Shown: positions 23,170-31,686, numbered from the stretch's first letter. The stretch: 64,000 nucleotides of DNA from Bacillota bacterium (GCA_023443745.1 JAEZTB010000048.1:1-64000); one strand, 5' to 3'. Program-made: numbers and translations. Notes: a model not told the origin generated them from the sequence alone.

Positions 23170-23661
23170 ATGAAATTTTCAACTAAAATCCTAATTCAGG
23201 CAGCATTAATAGCGGCTGTGTACGCAGTTCTGACCTTAATCCTAAAGCCCTTTGGATATGGCCCCATCCAGTTTCGTCTAGCCGAAGCGCTTACAGTTCT
23301 TCCTGCCATTCTTCCCTCCTCCATCCCAGGCCTATTTATAGGATGTATTTTGGCTAATTGGCTGGGTGGATTTGGTCTTGCTGATATTGTCTTTGGAAGC
23401 CTGGCTACCCTCCTTGCGGCCATATCGACCTATTTACTAAGGAAGCATCGTTTTCTGTTTCCATTTCCACCAGTCCTTTTTAATGCAACTATAGTTGGTG
23501 CATATGTTTATCTGCTATATGACAAAACCTATCCCCTTGTATTGACCATGCTCTTTATAGGCATCTCCGAATTTATTCTGTGTTATGCTCTTGGTCTTCC
23601 GCTTATCTCCTTTATCCGGAAAAACCCCGGATTGCGAAGAAGCCTCAGCATTGACAATTAA
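23170..23661 (+). CDS. queT: QueT-type queuosine-precursor transporter (ECF substrate-binding component)
   Basis: 163 residues with about five membrane helices. The segments G-P-I-Q-F-R-L-A-E-A-L-T-V-L-P and I-V-F-G-S-L-A-T-L-L-A-A are diagnostic for the QueT family (DUF988), the S component of an energy-coupling-factor importer for preQ1/preQ0-like precursors. It needs a shared EcfAT module that is not in this window. ATG with an AAAGGAAAG site. It follows a promoter and a structured leader and ends in a hairpin at 23687-23709. Confidence 0.9.
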   Translation: MKFSTKILIQAALIAAVYAVLTLILKPFGYGPIQFRLAEALTVLPAILPSSIPGLFIGCILANWLGGFGLADIVFGSLATLLAAISTYLLRKHRFLFPFPPVLFNATIVGAYVYLLYDKTYPLVLTMLFIGISEFILCYALGLPLISFIRKNPGLRRSLSIDN

Positions 23662-23686
23662 AGAAATTCATTGAAAATTTATATGT

Positions 23687-23709
23687 TACCCGTTAAAAAA
23701 AACGGGGTA
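23687..23709 (+). terminator. weak hairpin after queT, shortened relative of the dispersed palindrome
   Basis: TACCCGTT and AACGGGGTA pair around a poly-A loop. The arms match the ends of the 32-bp palindromes at 10512 and 22882, with the CGAAATT centre missing. The flanking T-rich sequence could make it a weak terminator. Confidence 0.45.
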
Positions 23710-23784
23710 TATATTTTACTATTGTTATTTGTGAGTACAACAAGGTTCACAGGACCCTTATAATGCTGACTTTAGGAGTTATCA

Positions 23785-24873
23785 ATGAGGCTTATTGGTA
23801 TTGACCAGATTAACGGAGATGAAGTTTTAGGGCAGGCTCTTTATGATCTCGACGGCAGAAAGCTATTAAATGCCGGTGTTACATTAAAGCCCGCCATTGT
23901 GCAAAAGCTCTCTGATAAAGGTATTTCGAGTGTTTACATAGATGACGAAATTTCAGAGGGCATTGAAGTTGAGAGTCTTATAAGCGAAGATACCAAAACA
24001 AGGGCCAAGCTAATCATTAAAGAAGAAATGCAGAGGCTTTCACAAAAAAAAGAGATTGATTATAGTAATGTCAATGGTGTTGTTGACTCCATCATGGATG
24101 ATCTTCTTTCAAAAAGATTGGATATACTTAATGTAAAAGACATCCGCATGCAGGATGAACAGACCTTTGCTCACTCGGTGAATGTCAGCGTCATGGCCAT
24201 AGCCTTAGCCACAAGGCTTTCTCTTCCTATTTCCAAGGTTAAAAGCATTGCTATGGGAGCTCTGATGCATGATATCGGCAAAGCTCTTCTCCCCCAAGCG
24301 CTTGTGAATAAAACGGATCAGTTAAGCCTGGCTGAAATTGATGAAATCAAGAAACATCCTGTTTTAGGATATAATATCATAAAAGATAACAACGAAGCCT
24401 CCGCCACCACAAAAATAGCCATTCTCATGCATCACGAGCATTTTAACGGCGGTGGATATCCCTTTGGGCTTGCAAATGATAAAATTCACTATTCCGCAAG
24501 AATTGTAACAATCTGTGATGAATTTGACAGAGCAATCAACGATAAAAAAAATAAAAGTGTCCTTCAGACCACCGATGCTGTAGAATACCTGATCGGTGCT
24601 TCGGGCCATGTCTTTGACAAAACCATGGTAGATGAATTTATTAGAATTATACCAGTTTACGATGTGGGCAGTATCGTTCTTTTAAGTAACGGTAATTTTG
24701 CTATTGTCGTTAAAAATAATGAGATCAATCTTACCCGCCCTGTGGTCAGAATGTTTTACAATCCCAAGACCAGAACAAAATTCAGCAGTTCAAATATCAT
24801 TGATCTGACTGAAGAGCTTTCTATTAAAATACTAAGAGAAATTAAATCAAATATTAACGAGATGATGCTGTAA
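23785..24873 (+). CDS. HD-GYP domain protein, probable c-di-GMP phosphodiesterase
   Basis: 362 residues. The N-terminal ~120 residues are a small unclassified region seen in many clostridial HD-GYP proteins. The HD-GYP domain follows with H130-S, the H162-D163-I-G-K motif, H191-P, H216-H217-E and N-G-G-G-Y-P (GYP at 224-226), so all the metal-binding residues of an active enzyme are present. The expected reaction is hydrolysis of cyclic-di-GMP. There is no receiver or membrane domain. ATG with a TTTAGGAG site. The presence of a c-di-GMP-type riboswitch elsewhere in the window shows the second messenger is in use. Confidence 0.9.
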   Translation: MRLIGIDQINGDEVLGQALYDLDGRKLLNAGVTLKPAIVQKLSDKGISSVYIDDEISEGIEVESLISEDTKTRAKLIIKEEMQRLSQKKEIDYSNVNGVVDSIMDDLLSKRLDILNVKDIRMQDEQTFAHSVNVSVMAIALATRLSLPISKVKSIAMGALMHDIGKALLPQALVNKTDQLSLAEIDEIKKHPVLGYNIIKDNNEASATTKIAILMHHEHFNGGGYPFGLANDKIHYSARIVTICDEFDRAINDKKNKSVLQTTDAVEYLIGASGHVFDKTMVDEFIRIIPVYDVGSIVLLSNGNFAIVVKNNEINLTRPVVRMFYNPKTRTKFSSSNIIDLTEELSIKILREIKSNINEMML

Positions 24874-24888
24874 AACTGCGTGTACAAA

Positions 24889-24920
24889 AAGTGGACGGGG
24901 TCATATGACCTCGCCCACTT
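24889..24920. terminator. bidirectional terminator between HD-GYP gene and vor operon
   Basis: AAGTGGACGGGGTCAT pairs with ATGACCTCGCCCACTT almost end to end, with mismatches at two positions. A-rich and T-rich flanks lie on both sides. It separates convergent genes. Confidence 0.8.
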
Positions 24921-24928
24921 ATCATATA

Positions 24929-25462
24929 CTAATAGTTCATTCCGACTTTTAAGATATCCATTTCTTCAGGAATCATATAGTGCTTTTTCGCGGAGAGAAC
25001 ACTATAGAGCGCCTTTTCAAAGCTTTCAACCTTGATGCAGCCTGTTTCCTTAATGAGCTTTCCAAGAAGGATAATATTTGAATATGTTTTATTACCTGCA
25101 TCATTGGCAAGCTGGGTCGCCGGAACCTCAACCAACTTAATGTCAGTCCTTTTAACTTTTTTCTGGACAAGTGAGCTATCAACAATAAGAACCCCACCGG
25201 GCTTCAGCCAGCTTTCAAATTTTTCAAGGGACGGATTATTCATAACAATTAGAGCCGAGCAGGAATTGAGAACAGGTGATGCAATGGGCTCCTCAGAAAT
25301 CTCAACCATGCAATTGGCTGTCCCACCCCTCATTTCAGGGCCATATGACGGAAGGAATGACACTTCCATATTGTCCAGCATCCCTGCATAAGCCAATAGT
25401 CGTCCGGCTGAAAGAATGCCTTGGCCGCCGAAGCCTGCAATAATAATTTCATGAAGAAACAT
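24929..25462 (-). CDS. vorC: 2-oxoacid:ferredoxin oxidoreductase, gamma subunit
   Basis: 177 residues opening with I-I-I-A-G-F-G-G-Q-G-I-L-S-A-G, the diagnostic start of gamma subunits, and containing S-Y-G-P-E-M-R-G-G-T-A-N-C. It is the last gene of a four-gene operon (ferredoxin, alpha, beta, gamma) that oxidatively decarboxylates a 2-oxoacid to acyl-CoA while reducing ferredoxin. Stop and start of the beta and gamma genes are only three bases apart. Whether the substrate is a branched-chain 2-oxoacid or 2-oxoglutarate cannot be fixed by sequence reading. Confidence 0.92.
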   Translation of the reverse strand: MFLHEIIIAGFGGQGILSAGRLLAYAGMLDNMEVSFLPSYGPEMRGGTANCMVEISEEPIASPVLNSCSALIVMNNPSLEKFESWLKPGGVLIVDSSLVQKKVKRTDIKLVEVPATQLANDAGNKTYSNIILLGKLIKETGCIKVESFEKALYSVLSAKKHYMIPEEMDILKVGMNY

Positions 25463-25465
25463 AGG

Positions 25466-26212
25466 CTAAACCTCCAAGTCTGCACCGACAAAACAGCCGA
25501 GCGGATAATGCGGAATTAGTTCTTTTTCTACGCGTTTTAATGATTCAATAGGATCAAGCCCCCAGTTAGTAGGACAGGTAGATAAAATTTCAACCAACGA
25601 AAAGCCCTTACCGGCAAGCTGAACCTTGAAAGCTTTCTTTACGGCATCTTTAGCCTTCTTGATATGCTTGATATCATGAAGAGAAACCCGTTCTATGTAG
25701 GCGGGCCCTTCAAGGGTAGCAAGCATCTCACTCACACGGATTGGATAGCCATGGTCCTTGGCATTTCTTCCAAAGGGTGATGTGGTGGTGACCTGATTCA
25801 AGAGGGTGGTCGGTGCCATTTGTCCTGAAGTCATGCCATATATGGTGTTATTGATAAAAATAACGGTTATATTTTCGCCTCTTGCAGCAGCATGGACGAT
25901 TTCTGCAGTACCGATGGCAGCAAGATCACCGTCGCCTTGATAGGTAAATACAACATGATCGGGCAGGCTTCTCTTCACGCCGGTACCAACAGCCGGAGCG
26001 CGGCCATGAGCGGCTTGAATCATATCGCAATTAAAGTATAAATAGTTGTTATATGAGCAGCCGACAGGTGAAACACCTATTGTCCTGCCTTCTATGCCCA
26101 GCTCATCAATAGCCTCGGCCACAAGTCTGTGGGACATGCCATGGGTACAGCCAGGACAATAATGCATGGGAACATCGCATAAAGCATGCGGTGCTTTAAA
26201 AACAATTGCCAT
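25466..26212 (-). CDS. vorA: 2-oxoacid:ferredoxin oxidoreductase, beta (thiamine diphosphate) subunit
   Basis: 248 residues. The thiamine diphosphate/Mg motif is present as G-D-G-D-L-A-A-I-G followed by N-N-T-I-Y-G-M-T, and the N-terminal Y-C-P-G-C-T-H-G and later S-T-C-P-T-N-W segments are typical of this subunit class. T-G-Q-M-A-P-T-T-L after the cofactor motif matches VOR/KOR proteins. ATG preceded by GAGAGGAG. Gap of 72 bases to the upstream alpha gene. Confidence 0.93.
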   Translation of the reverse strand: MAIVFKAPHALCDVPMHYCPGCTHGMSHRLVAEAIDELGIEGRTIGVSPVGCSYNNYLYFNCDMIQAAHGRAPAVGTGVKRSLPDHVVFTYQGDGDLAAIGTAEIVHAAARGENITVIFINNTIYGMTSGQMAPTTLLNQVTTTSPFGRNAKDHGYPIRVSEMLATLEGPAYIERVSLHDIKHIKKAKDAVKKAFKVQLAGKGFSLVEILSTCPTNWGLDPIESLKRVEKELIPHYPLGCFVGADLEV

Positions 26213-26284
26213 TTACTGTTCTCCTCTCTGTTATCAAAGTTTCATCGGCCATTTTCTTTAGGGATGATCGAAATCGATTGCTCC

Positions 26285-27349
26285 TTAGCTGTGCTTCTCT
26301 CTGATTTCATTGATTTTGGATATAATGTTGTTTTGTGTGGGAATCATACCGCCCATTCTGCCTGTAAAGTAAACGGGTTTTCTCCCCTCCACTGTGAGTC
26401 TTACATCCTCGACCATCTGACCTGCACTCATCTCAACGGTTAAAAAGGCCTTTGGAATATTCATGACCTTTTCAAAGGCTTCTACAGGGAATGGCCATAG
26501 AGTAATAGGCCGTAAAAGTCCTACCTTTATTCCCTGTTCTGCGGCTGTTTTTATAACGCCCTTACAAATTCGGGCTACCGAACCGTAGGCAACAAGAATA
26601 ACCTCAGCGTCTTCACAGTTGTATAGCTCATAGCGCTGTTCATTTTCTGAAATAAGCTTATATTTATTTTGAAAGCCTATATTCCATTGCTCTAAAACAG
26701 CAGGATCAAGGTGAATGGAGGTAATGGTGTTATGTTCCCTCTTATCTTCGTGGCCGCTGGCCGCCCAGGATTTATCAACGGCTTCTATCTTTTCCTCATC
26801 ACGGAAATTAACGACCTCCATCATCTGCCCCAAAACTCCGTCACCAAGAATCATGGTGAGGATACGATAACGGTCAGAGATATTAAAGGCCTCTACAGTC
26901 AGTTCATATAGTTCCTGAACACTGGCAGGTGCAAGGACTACCATATGGTAATCCCCATGTCCACCGCCCTTGGTAGACTGAAAATAATCACTTTGTGATG
27001 GTTGGATACCGCCAAGGCCCGGGCCTCCACGCATGATGTTAACGATAACTGCAGGAAGCTGCGCACCCGAAGCATAGGAAATACCTTCCTGCTTCAAACT
27101 GATGCCTGGGCTTGAAGACGATGTCATAATGCGCTTGCCCGTACTGGCTGCACCATAGACCATATTAATTGCAGAGACTTCGCTCTCTGCCTGTAAAAAA
27201 ACGCCCCCAACCTCCGGCATTCTTTTGGCCATATAATGAGCAATTTCAGTCTGAGGTGTGATGGGATAGCCGAAATAATGGCGGCACCCTGCACGAATTG
27301 CAGCTTCCGCAATGACCTCATTGCCTTTCATTAGAAGTTTCTGTCCCAT
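26285..27349 (-). CDS. vorB: 2-oxoacid:ferredoxin oxidoreductase, alpha subunit (VorB-like)
   Basis: 354 residues with G-N-E-V-I-A-E-A-A-I-x-A-G near the start, G-Y-P-I-T-P-Q-T-E, E-S-E-x-S-A-I-N-M and M-R-G-G-P-G-L-G-G-I-Q-P-S-Q-S-D-Y, all conserved in VorB/KorA alpha subunits. Unlike KorA forms from aerobes there is no fused gamma domain; gamma is a separate gene. ATG after AAGGAGG. Middle gene of the operon. Confidence 0.93.
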   Translation of the reverse strand: MGQKLLMKGNEVIAEAAIRAGCRHYFGYPITPQTEIAHYMAKRMPEVGGVFLQAESEVSAINMVYGAASTGKRIMTSSSSPGISLKQEGISYASGAQLPAVIVNIMRGGPGLGGIQPSQSDYFQSTKGGGHGDYHMVVLAPASVQELYELTVEAFNISDRYRILTMILGDGVLGQMMEVVNFRDEEKIEAVDKSWAASGHEDKREHNTITSIHLDPAVLEQWNIGFQNKYKLISENEQRYELYNCEDAEVILVAYGSVARICKGVIKTAAEQGIKVGLLRPITLWPFPVEAFEKVMNIPKAFLTVEMSAGQMVEDVRLTVEGRKPVYFTGRMGGMIPTQNNIISKINEIREKHS

Positions 27350-27365
27350 TGAGGGTTCCTCCTTC

Positions 27366-27572
27366 TCATTTTTCTACTTCAATAACGCAATCTGGACATA
27401 TGGTTGCACAAAAAGCACAGCCAATGCATTTATCCATTTCGATTACCTCGGCTGGATAATAGCCCTTTGCATTAAGTTTTTCCGGATTTTCCCGAATGAT
27501 TTTCTTTGGACAAACATGGATACACAGGCCGCAACCCTTGCAGCGCTCTTCCCTGAAAGTCACCTTCGCCAT
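27366..27572 (-). CDS. vorD: 2x[4Fe-4S] ferredoxin subunit of the 2-oxoacid oxidoreductase
   Basis: 68 residues with two C-x2-C-x2-C-x3-C-P clusters (starting C-K-G-C-G-L-C and C-I-G-C-A-F-C). It is the first gene of the operon and is the electron-transfer delta subunit of the complex. ATG after AAGGAG; 16 bases separate it from the alpha gene. Confidence 0.93.
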   Translation of the reverse strand: MAKVTFREERCKGCGLCIHVCPKKIIRENPEKLNAKGYYPAEVIEMDKCIGCAFCATICPDCVIEVEK

Positions 27573-27625
27573 ATTGCAACTCCTTCTTTTGCTTAAAATC
27601 TGGTAGTCAGAAGTTTTTTCTAGTT

Positions 27626-27657
27626 TTAAAAGTGGGACTTTATCACTTTTAATTATA
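27626..27657 (-). promoter_or_regulatory. putative promoter and overlapping inverted repeat upstream of the vor operon
   Basis: On the minus strand TATAAT (27652-27657) is about 80 bases before the first start codon. The -35 region (TGAAAT, 17-base spacing) is weak. Directly over the expected start point lies a perfect inverted repeat, TTAAAAGTG-N9-CACTTTTAA (27626-27652), well placed for a repressor. Confidence 0.45.
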
Positions 27658-27905
27658 GCATACCGTGTGTTTTAATTTCACTTACTAAAACAATAGAAGT
27701 GCGTGAAACGCACATGCAAGTTAACTCGCATTAAATTTCATAAAGGTGTTTGTTGGGTGAAATCGCTTTTAAATAGTTTAAAACTTATTTGTAGTCTTGT
27801 CAACAAAAGGAGATCCTTTATCAATAGGCTCTCCATCATATTTTATGAGGCTTTGACCAGATATAACATTCATTTTTGATAACGTATTGACCCTTTAGGA
27901 CACAA
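27658..27905. other. intergenic region between the vor operon and the SLH gene
   Basis: No complete gene is visible. On the minus strand about 37 codons read open from near 27891 down to a TAA near 27780, ending in a segment D-G-E-P-I-D-K-G-S-P-F, without a ribosome binding site. It could be a gene remnant or chance. A small GTGCG/CGCAC hairpin lies near 27700. Confidence 0.4.
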
Positions 27906-27906
27906 G

Positions 27907-27934
27907 AAAGGCTGAAGCTTTAACTCCAGCCTTT
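27907..27934 (-). terminator. terminator of the SLH protein gene
   Basis: AAGGCTGGAGTT-type and CTTCAGCCTT arms form a 7-9 bp stem with a U-rich 3' side (TTTCTT) on the minus strand, about 85 bases after the stop codon at 28018. Confidence 0.65.
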
Positions 27935-28017
27935 TGGAATACTGTTATAAGCTATGTGTCTGCTTACCTTCCTAATAACAGAGTTCTTAGGAAGCTTCGC
28001 TCATCATAAATCTTCAC

Positions 28018-29490
28018 CTATTGAGGTAAATATTGATCACTGTTAAGATACGCTCTTAACAAGAAGGCAATGGCTTGTTCACGGGTGCAATTTTCGTTTG
28101 GGGTAAAATTACCTTTTCCATCACCTACAGTAATCTTATACTTAGCCATGAATTTAGTAGGCGTATTTGCATAGGCTAAAATGAGCTTCTGATCCTTAAA
28201 ATCAGGTACTCCGGATACATCAAAAACAAGGTCCTGATAGCAAGCCTTCAATGTACGTGTAATCATTGCCGCCATTTGCTGACGGAGCAAATAGGAATTA
28301 GGCTCAAATTTTGTTCCGTCACCTACACCGGCTGTAATTCCCAGATTAAAGGCCTTTAATACCTCAGGATTTTTGCAATCGGTAAAGGTCTTTGTGGGAT
28401 GGGGCTCGGCCTTTTTACCAGTCACCAATTGATAAAAATTAACGGCAACCTCGGCAAATTCCTCGCGGGTTATGGGAGCATTCATCTTGCCTTTGATTTT
28501 ATCTGTAATCAAGCCAAGTTCAGCAGCCTTGTCAAGTTCTTTTGTTGCCCACGGAGAGGCTGATTCGTACTTTTGAACTCCGATTGGCACGATATTTGAA
28601 AATTGAGAGTAAACATGATTTCCGTAGGTGGGCTCATATGCATAAAGTACTCTGAAATAATAGGTGTTCTCTTCAATGACAATTTTATCGGCAATATCGA
28701 GCTTAACAGGATCAAAGTCTATTTTGTTATCATAAAAGTTACCACTCCACCAGTCATGACCCTGTATCTCCGAGTACCATTTGTCATTACCGACCTTAAA
28801 GTCCACCTTGACTTCAATGGGGAAGCTCTTATTTACTGTATCCACCGCGGTGGGGTTAGCCCAGGTCAAATAGAAATAGGGACTGCCATCAGTATTTTTT
28901 TTCACTTCAGCTTTAAGATTGGTTGGAGCAGCAAGGCTTGTGGGCGGTGATGCCTGCGCTTTTCCTCCGATAGAAGCTTCATTAGAATAAGAGGATGTCA
29001 GATAATTTTCACCCTCTTTTTCATAATCATTAAATGCAAAACGCATTCTGAAGGTATATGTATCATTCATAAGTTCAAATTTTTCTTTGTCTCCATCTGC
29101 AATTCCGAAATGGAAGTAAACAAAGAAGGTTTCCTGGACGTTTCCGACATCTGTTTTCATGCCTTCTACGTAGCCTTTAAATTGATCATCATTGTCATCA
29201 TATGAATTTAAGATTTCTTCGCTGATAGACCCTCCATATTTCCAAGGCCCATTATTTATTTTGTAGTCAATAGCATAAATTATTTCACCAACGCCGATGG
29301 TGTTTTCGGAGTAATCCAAAACACTCTGTGGTACTGTCCAGCGAAGATATATTGCCCCATCTTCGATCCTTGCGTTTACATTCTTTGGAGCTTCCAGACT
29401 GGTGGGAACGGAGCCCTCTGCAAAGCTAAAAGTGGCGGTTGGTAAAATGAATAATAAGGCAAGCAGAAATGAAAGCAGTCTCTTTTTCAT
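28018..29490 (-). CDS. S-layer homology (SLH) surface protein with two fibronectin-like domains
   Basis: 490 residues from ATG 29490 (GAGGAGG upstream). A signal peptide ends near residue 25. Two related beta-sandwich-like repeats follow (about 28-155 and 165-310), each with P-x-N-x-x-A or P-T-N-L-K-A, a W-x-x-P segment and V-D-F/I-D-Y-K-I-N-N-G-x-W. Three SLH motifs (about 312-490), with I-T-R-E-E-F-A and R-x-Q-M/A-A-x-x-x-R signatures, would attach the protein to secondary cell-wall polymer. The same domain types recur in the larger protein at 49661-51628, so the two are paralogues. The ligand of the sandwich domains is unknown. Confidence 0.88.
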   Translation of the reverse strand: MKKRLLSFLLALLFILPTATFSFAEGSVPTSLEAPKNVNARIEDGAIYLRWTVPQSVLDYSENTIGVGEIIYAIDYKINNGPWKYGGSISEEILNSYDDNDDQFKGYVEGMKTDVGNVQETFFVYFHFGIADGDKEKFELMNDTYTFRMRFAFNDYEKEGENYLTSSYSNEASIGGKAQASPPTSLAAPTNLKAEVKKNTDGSPYFYLTWANPTAVDTVNKSFPIEVKVDFKVGNDKWYSEIQGHDWWSGNFYDNKIDFDPVKLDIADKIVIEENTYYFRVLYAYEPTYGNHVYSQFSNIVPIGVQKYESASPWATKELDKAAELGLITDKIKGKMNAPITREEFAEVAVNFYQLVTGKKAEPHPTKTFTDCKNPEVLKAFNLGITAGVGDGTKFEPNSYLLRQQMAAMITRTLKACYQDLVFDVSGVPDFKDQKLILAYANTPTKFMAKYKITVGDGKGNFTPNENCTREQAIAFLLRAYLNSDQYLPQ

Positions 29491-29567
29491 TAAAAAAACC
29501 TCCTCAAGATAAATCGTTGAAATCAAGATAGTTACGTTGTCTTTCCTATTTGATGTGATCCATATGT

Positions 29568-29597
29568 ATTATACCAATTCTATGTATTCAAAACCAA
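29568..29597 (-). promoter_or_regulatory. promoter of the SLH protein gene
   Basis: On the minus strand TTGGTT (29592-29597) and TATAAT (29568-29573) with an 18-base spacer, about 78 bases upstream of the start codon. Confidence 0.5.
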
Positions 29598-29615
29598 TTT
29601 TTATTTTATAAATAC

Positions 29616-29653
29616 AAAAATAGCAAGATCGCTTATTCAAATCTTGCTATTTT
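29616..29653. terminator. hairpin terminator downstream of the P-loop ATPase gene
   Basis: AAATAGCAAGAT pairs perfectly with ATCTTGCTATTT around an 11-base loop, with A and T runs on both sides. On the minus strand it follows the gene ending at 29698. Confidence 0.8.
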
Positions 29654-29697
29654 GATGGAAATATTTTTAAATTCTATAATCACATAATGATTATACC

Positions 29698-30375
29698 CTA
29701 AAATGGCAGTAAGATATTCTTTTTCATTACATAAACTGGATGATCAAGCTGTTCAGTTAATTGGCTTGACAATTCATTCATCATACAGGTAGCCGCCAGG
29801 GGGATATTCGTTTCTTTAACTATTTCTCGGGCAAGCTCCAACCCAAAGTAAACATCTTCCAAAGTCGTTTCTCCAAGGAAGTGCGTGTTGTTTATCAGCT
29901 GTGTTATCTTAAGCCGTGACGCTTCCTCAATTTCCTTCATATATTTCAGGGTTCCTGCCAAGTCCCGGGTCATGGGTCTGGCGCGATTCAAAACAAAAAA
30001 CATATCATAATCATCTTTAGGAATGTCCAGATGATAGCGGCCTAAAACCCTTGCACCATCTTCATCTCCCCCGACGTCCAATATGACATGGCGGGATTTG
30101 GTTCTTAATGCCGCCGAGATTTCAGGCACAAGGGCAGGTACATCCACATTGGTATTGGCAAACAGCGGAGCCACCACCTTGATACCACGCGCCTCCAGGT
30201 TATTTTTTGCATCAACGCTTCTGAAGAATGGATTCACAATGTCCATATCTGCTAGAAGAACATTCTCTTTCATTTCCTTTATTGAGATTGCGGCATTGAC
30301 AGATATTTCAGACTTGCCGCTTCCGTAATGGCCGCAAAAAATATTGACTCTTTTATTAAAATGGATTGCTTCCAT
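29698..30375 (-). CDS. MinD/CobQ-like P-loop ATPase of unknown role
   Basis: 225 residues from ATG 30375 (AAAGGAG eight bases upstream; an in-frame GTG at 30384 is too close to the site). A Walker A motif G-H-Y-G-S-G-K-S (residues about 15-22), a D-M-D-I-V-N-P-F-F-R-S segment resembling the deviant switch I of SIMIBI ATPases, and I-L-D-V-G-G-D-E-D-G-A. Proteins like this recur in anaerobes next to oxidoreductase and ferredoxin genes, but no function is established to my knowledge. It starts six bases upstream of the stop of the fumarase-like gene, so the two are in one operon. Confidence 0.8.
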   Translation of the reverse strand: MEAIHFNKRVNIFCGHYGSGKSEISVNAAISIKEMKENVLLADMDIVNPFFRSVDAKNNLEARGIKVVAPLFANTNVDVPALVPEISAALRTKSRHVILDVGGDEDGARVLGRYHLDIPKDDYDMFFVLNRARPMTRDLAGTLKYMKEIEEASRLKITQLINNTHFLGETTLEDVYFGLELAREIVKETNIPLAATCMMNELSSQLTEQLDHPVYVMKKNILLPF

Positions 30376-30380
30376 CGATA

Positions 30381-30935
30381 TCACTCCTTTATTGCGTATT
30401 TTTCTCTTCCTTCCCTATAGCTATCCTTACCCGTTGCATCAATAATCACAACACAGGGAAAGTTTTCGACCTCAAGCCTGCGGATGGCTTCGGTTCCCAA
30501 ATCCTCAAAGGCTATGACTTCTTCTTTCTTGATGCATGATGAGATTAATGCGCCTGCACCGCCTATGGCTCCAAAATAAAGAGCCCCATATTGCTTTATG
30601 GCATCAATTACACAATCGTTTCTAAGCCCTTTTCCTATCATACCCTTTAAACCCAAGGCGATAAGCTTTGGTGCATAGGCATCCATTCTGCCACTGGTAG
30701 TAGGGCCCGCCGAGCCAATGATCTTTCCCTCCGGAGCCGGACAGGGGCCGACATAATAAATGATCTGGCCCTTTAGATCAAAGGGAAGGGGCTCTCCCTT
30801 TTCAATAAGTGAAATCAAGCGTTTATGGGCAGCATCACGACCTGTATAAATCACACCTGAAATGAGAACCTGGTCACCCGCCTTTAAATCATTTATGTAT
30901 TCATCAGTTAATGGTGTTGTTATCCTTTTTGCCAT
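30381..30935 (-). CDS. class I fumarase-type hydro-lyase, beta subunit (orphan)
   Basis: 184 residues from ATG 30935 (GAGAGGGA upstream; the longer frame lies inside the preceding gene). It matches the C-terminal/beta part of Fe-S fumarase and L-tartrate dehydratase: G-D-Q-V-L-I-S-G-V-I-Y-T-G-R-D-A-A-H, G-P-C-P-A-P-E-G, G-S-A-G-P-T-T-S-G-R-M-D, and G-K-G. The alpha subunit, which carries the [4Fe-4S] cluster ligands, is usually the adjacent upstream gene; here that place is taken by a methyltransferase. The alpha gene may lie elsewhere. The reaction (fumarate/malate or a related dicarboxylate) is inferred. Confidence 0.87.
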   Translation of the reverse strand: MAKRITTPLTDEYINDLKAGDQVLISGVIYTGRDAAHKRLISLIEKGEPLPFDLKGQIIYYVGPCPAPEGKIIGSAGPTTSGRMDAYAPKLIALGLKGMIGKGLRNDCVIDAIKQYGALYFGAIGGAGALISSCIKKEEVIAFEDLGTEAIRRLEVENFPCVVIIDATGKDSYREGREKYAIKE

Positions 30936-30948
30936 AGATATTTCCCTC

Positions 30949-31686
30949 TCAACCATTGTATTGTATGGTCGCTTCCTCGGTATATTGTCCCCCTTGATCA
31001 TACATAATCAAATTCGGAAGTATGGTAAGACCCGGATTCCCATTCTTTAAGCCCTTAATCAAAATCAGAGACGGCTTTTCTCCTTCTCTTGGACAGACCA
31101 GACGGAGAAGCTTGGGCTCTATCTTCACTTTTCTCATACTCTCCATAATATCGGTTAGTCGATCAGGCCGATGAACCATAAAAAATTCACCCTGGGGTTT
31201 GAGCAAGGCGGCAGCGTTTGCAAGGACATCCTCAAGGGTACAAAAAAGCTCATGACGCGCAATGGCCTTGCTTTCACTGGAATTCACCAGACCGCCTCCC
31301 ACTTTCGTATAGGGAGGATTACTCACAATGACATCGTAAATACTTGCACCCAACAAAGAAATAGCAGATTTTATATCTCCCGTTACAATTTTCACTCTGT
31401 TGTTAAGCCCATTTCCATCTACGCTTCTTTGGGCCATGGCGGCGATGTCAGGTTGAATTTCAATCCCGGTAATACTTTGTGCCTCTGTTTTTGCTGCAAG
31501 AAGGATGGGAATAATGCCGGTGCCCGTTCCAAGATCAAGCACCTTCTGATGCCTTCTTGCCACAACAAAATTGGATAAAAGAACGGCATCCAATCCAAAG
31601 CGAAAAGCATCCTTTTTCTGAAGAATGAAAAGTCCTTGTATCTGCAGATCCTCCAGGGTTTCATCAGGCAATACCACAAATCCCAT
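30949..31686 (-). CDS. tRNA1(Val) adenine-N6 methyltransferase-like protein
   Basis: 245 residues. A class I SAM-binding fold starts at V-L-D-L-G-T-G-T-G-I-I-P (about 50-61), and the N-P-P-Y motif (I-V-S-N-P-P-Y, about 122-128) marks N6-adenine methyltransferases. Overall layout fits YfiC/TrmN6, which modifies A37 of tRNA-Val. Start ATG with GGAGCAA. It may head the operon that also carries the fumarase-like and ATPase genes, which follow within 14 and 6 bases. Confidence 0.87.
   Translation of the reverse strand: MGFVVLPDETLEDLQIQGLFILQKKDAFRFGLDAVLLSNFVVARRHQKVLDLGTGTGIIPILLAAKTEAQSITGIEIQPDIAAMAQRSVDGNGLNNRVKIVTGDIKSAISLLGASIYDVIVSNPPYTKVGGGLVNSSESKAIARHELFCTLEDVLANAAALLKPQGEFFMVHRPDRLTDIMESMRKVKIEPKLLRLVCPREGEKPSLILIKGLKNGNPGLTILPNLIMYDQGGQYTEEATIQYNG

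Noticed and set aside
22941..23186. An 81-residue ORF upstream of queT
   Set aside because: It runs through the promoter and structured leader and overlaps the queT start; no ribosome binding site.
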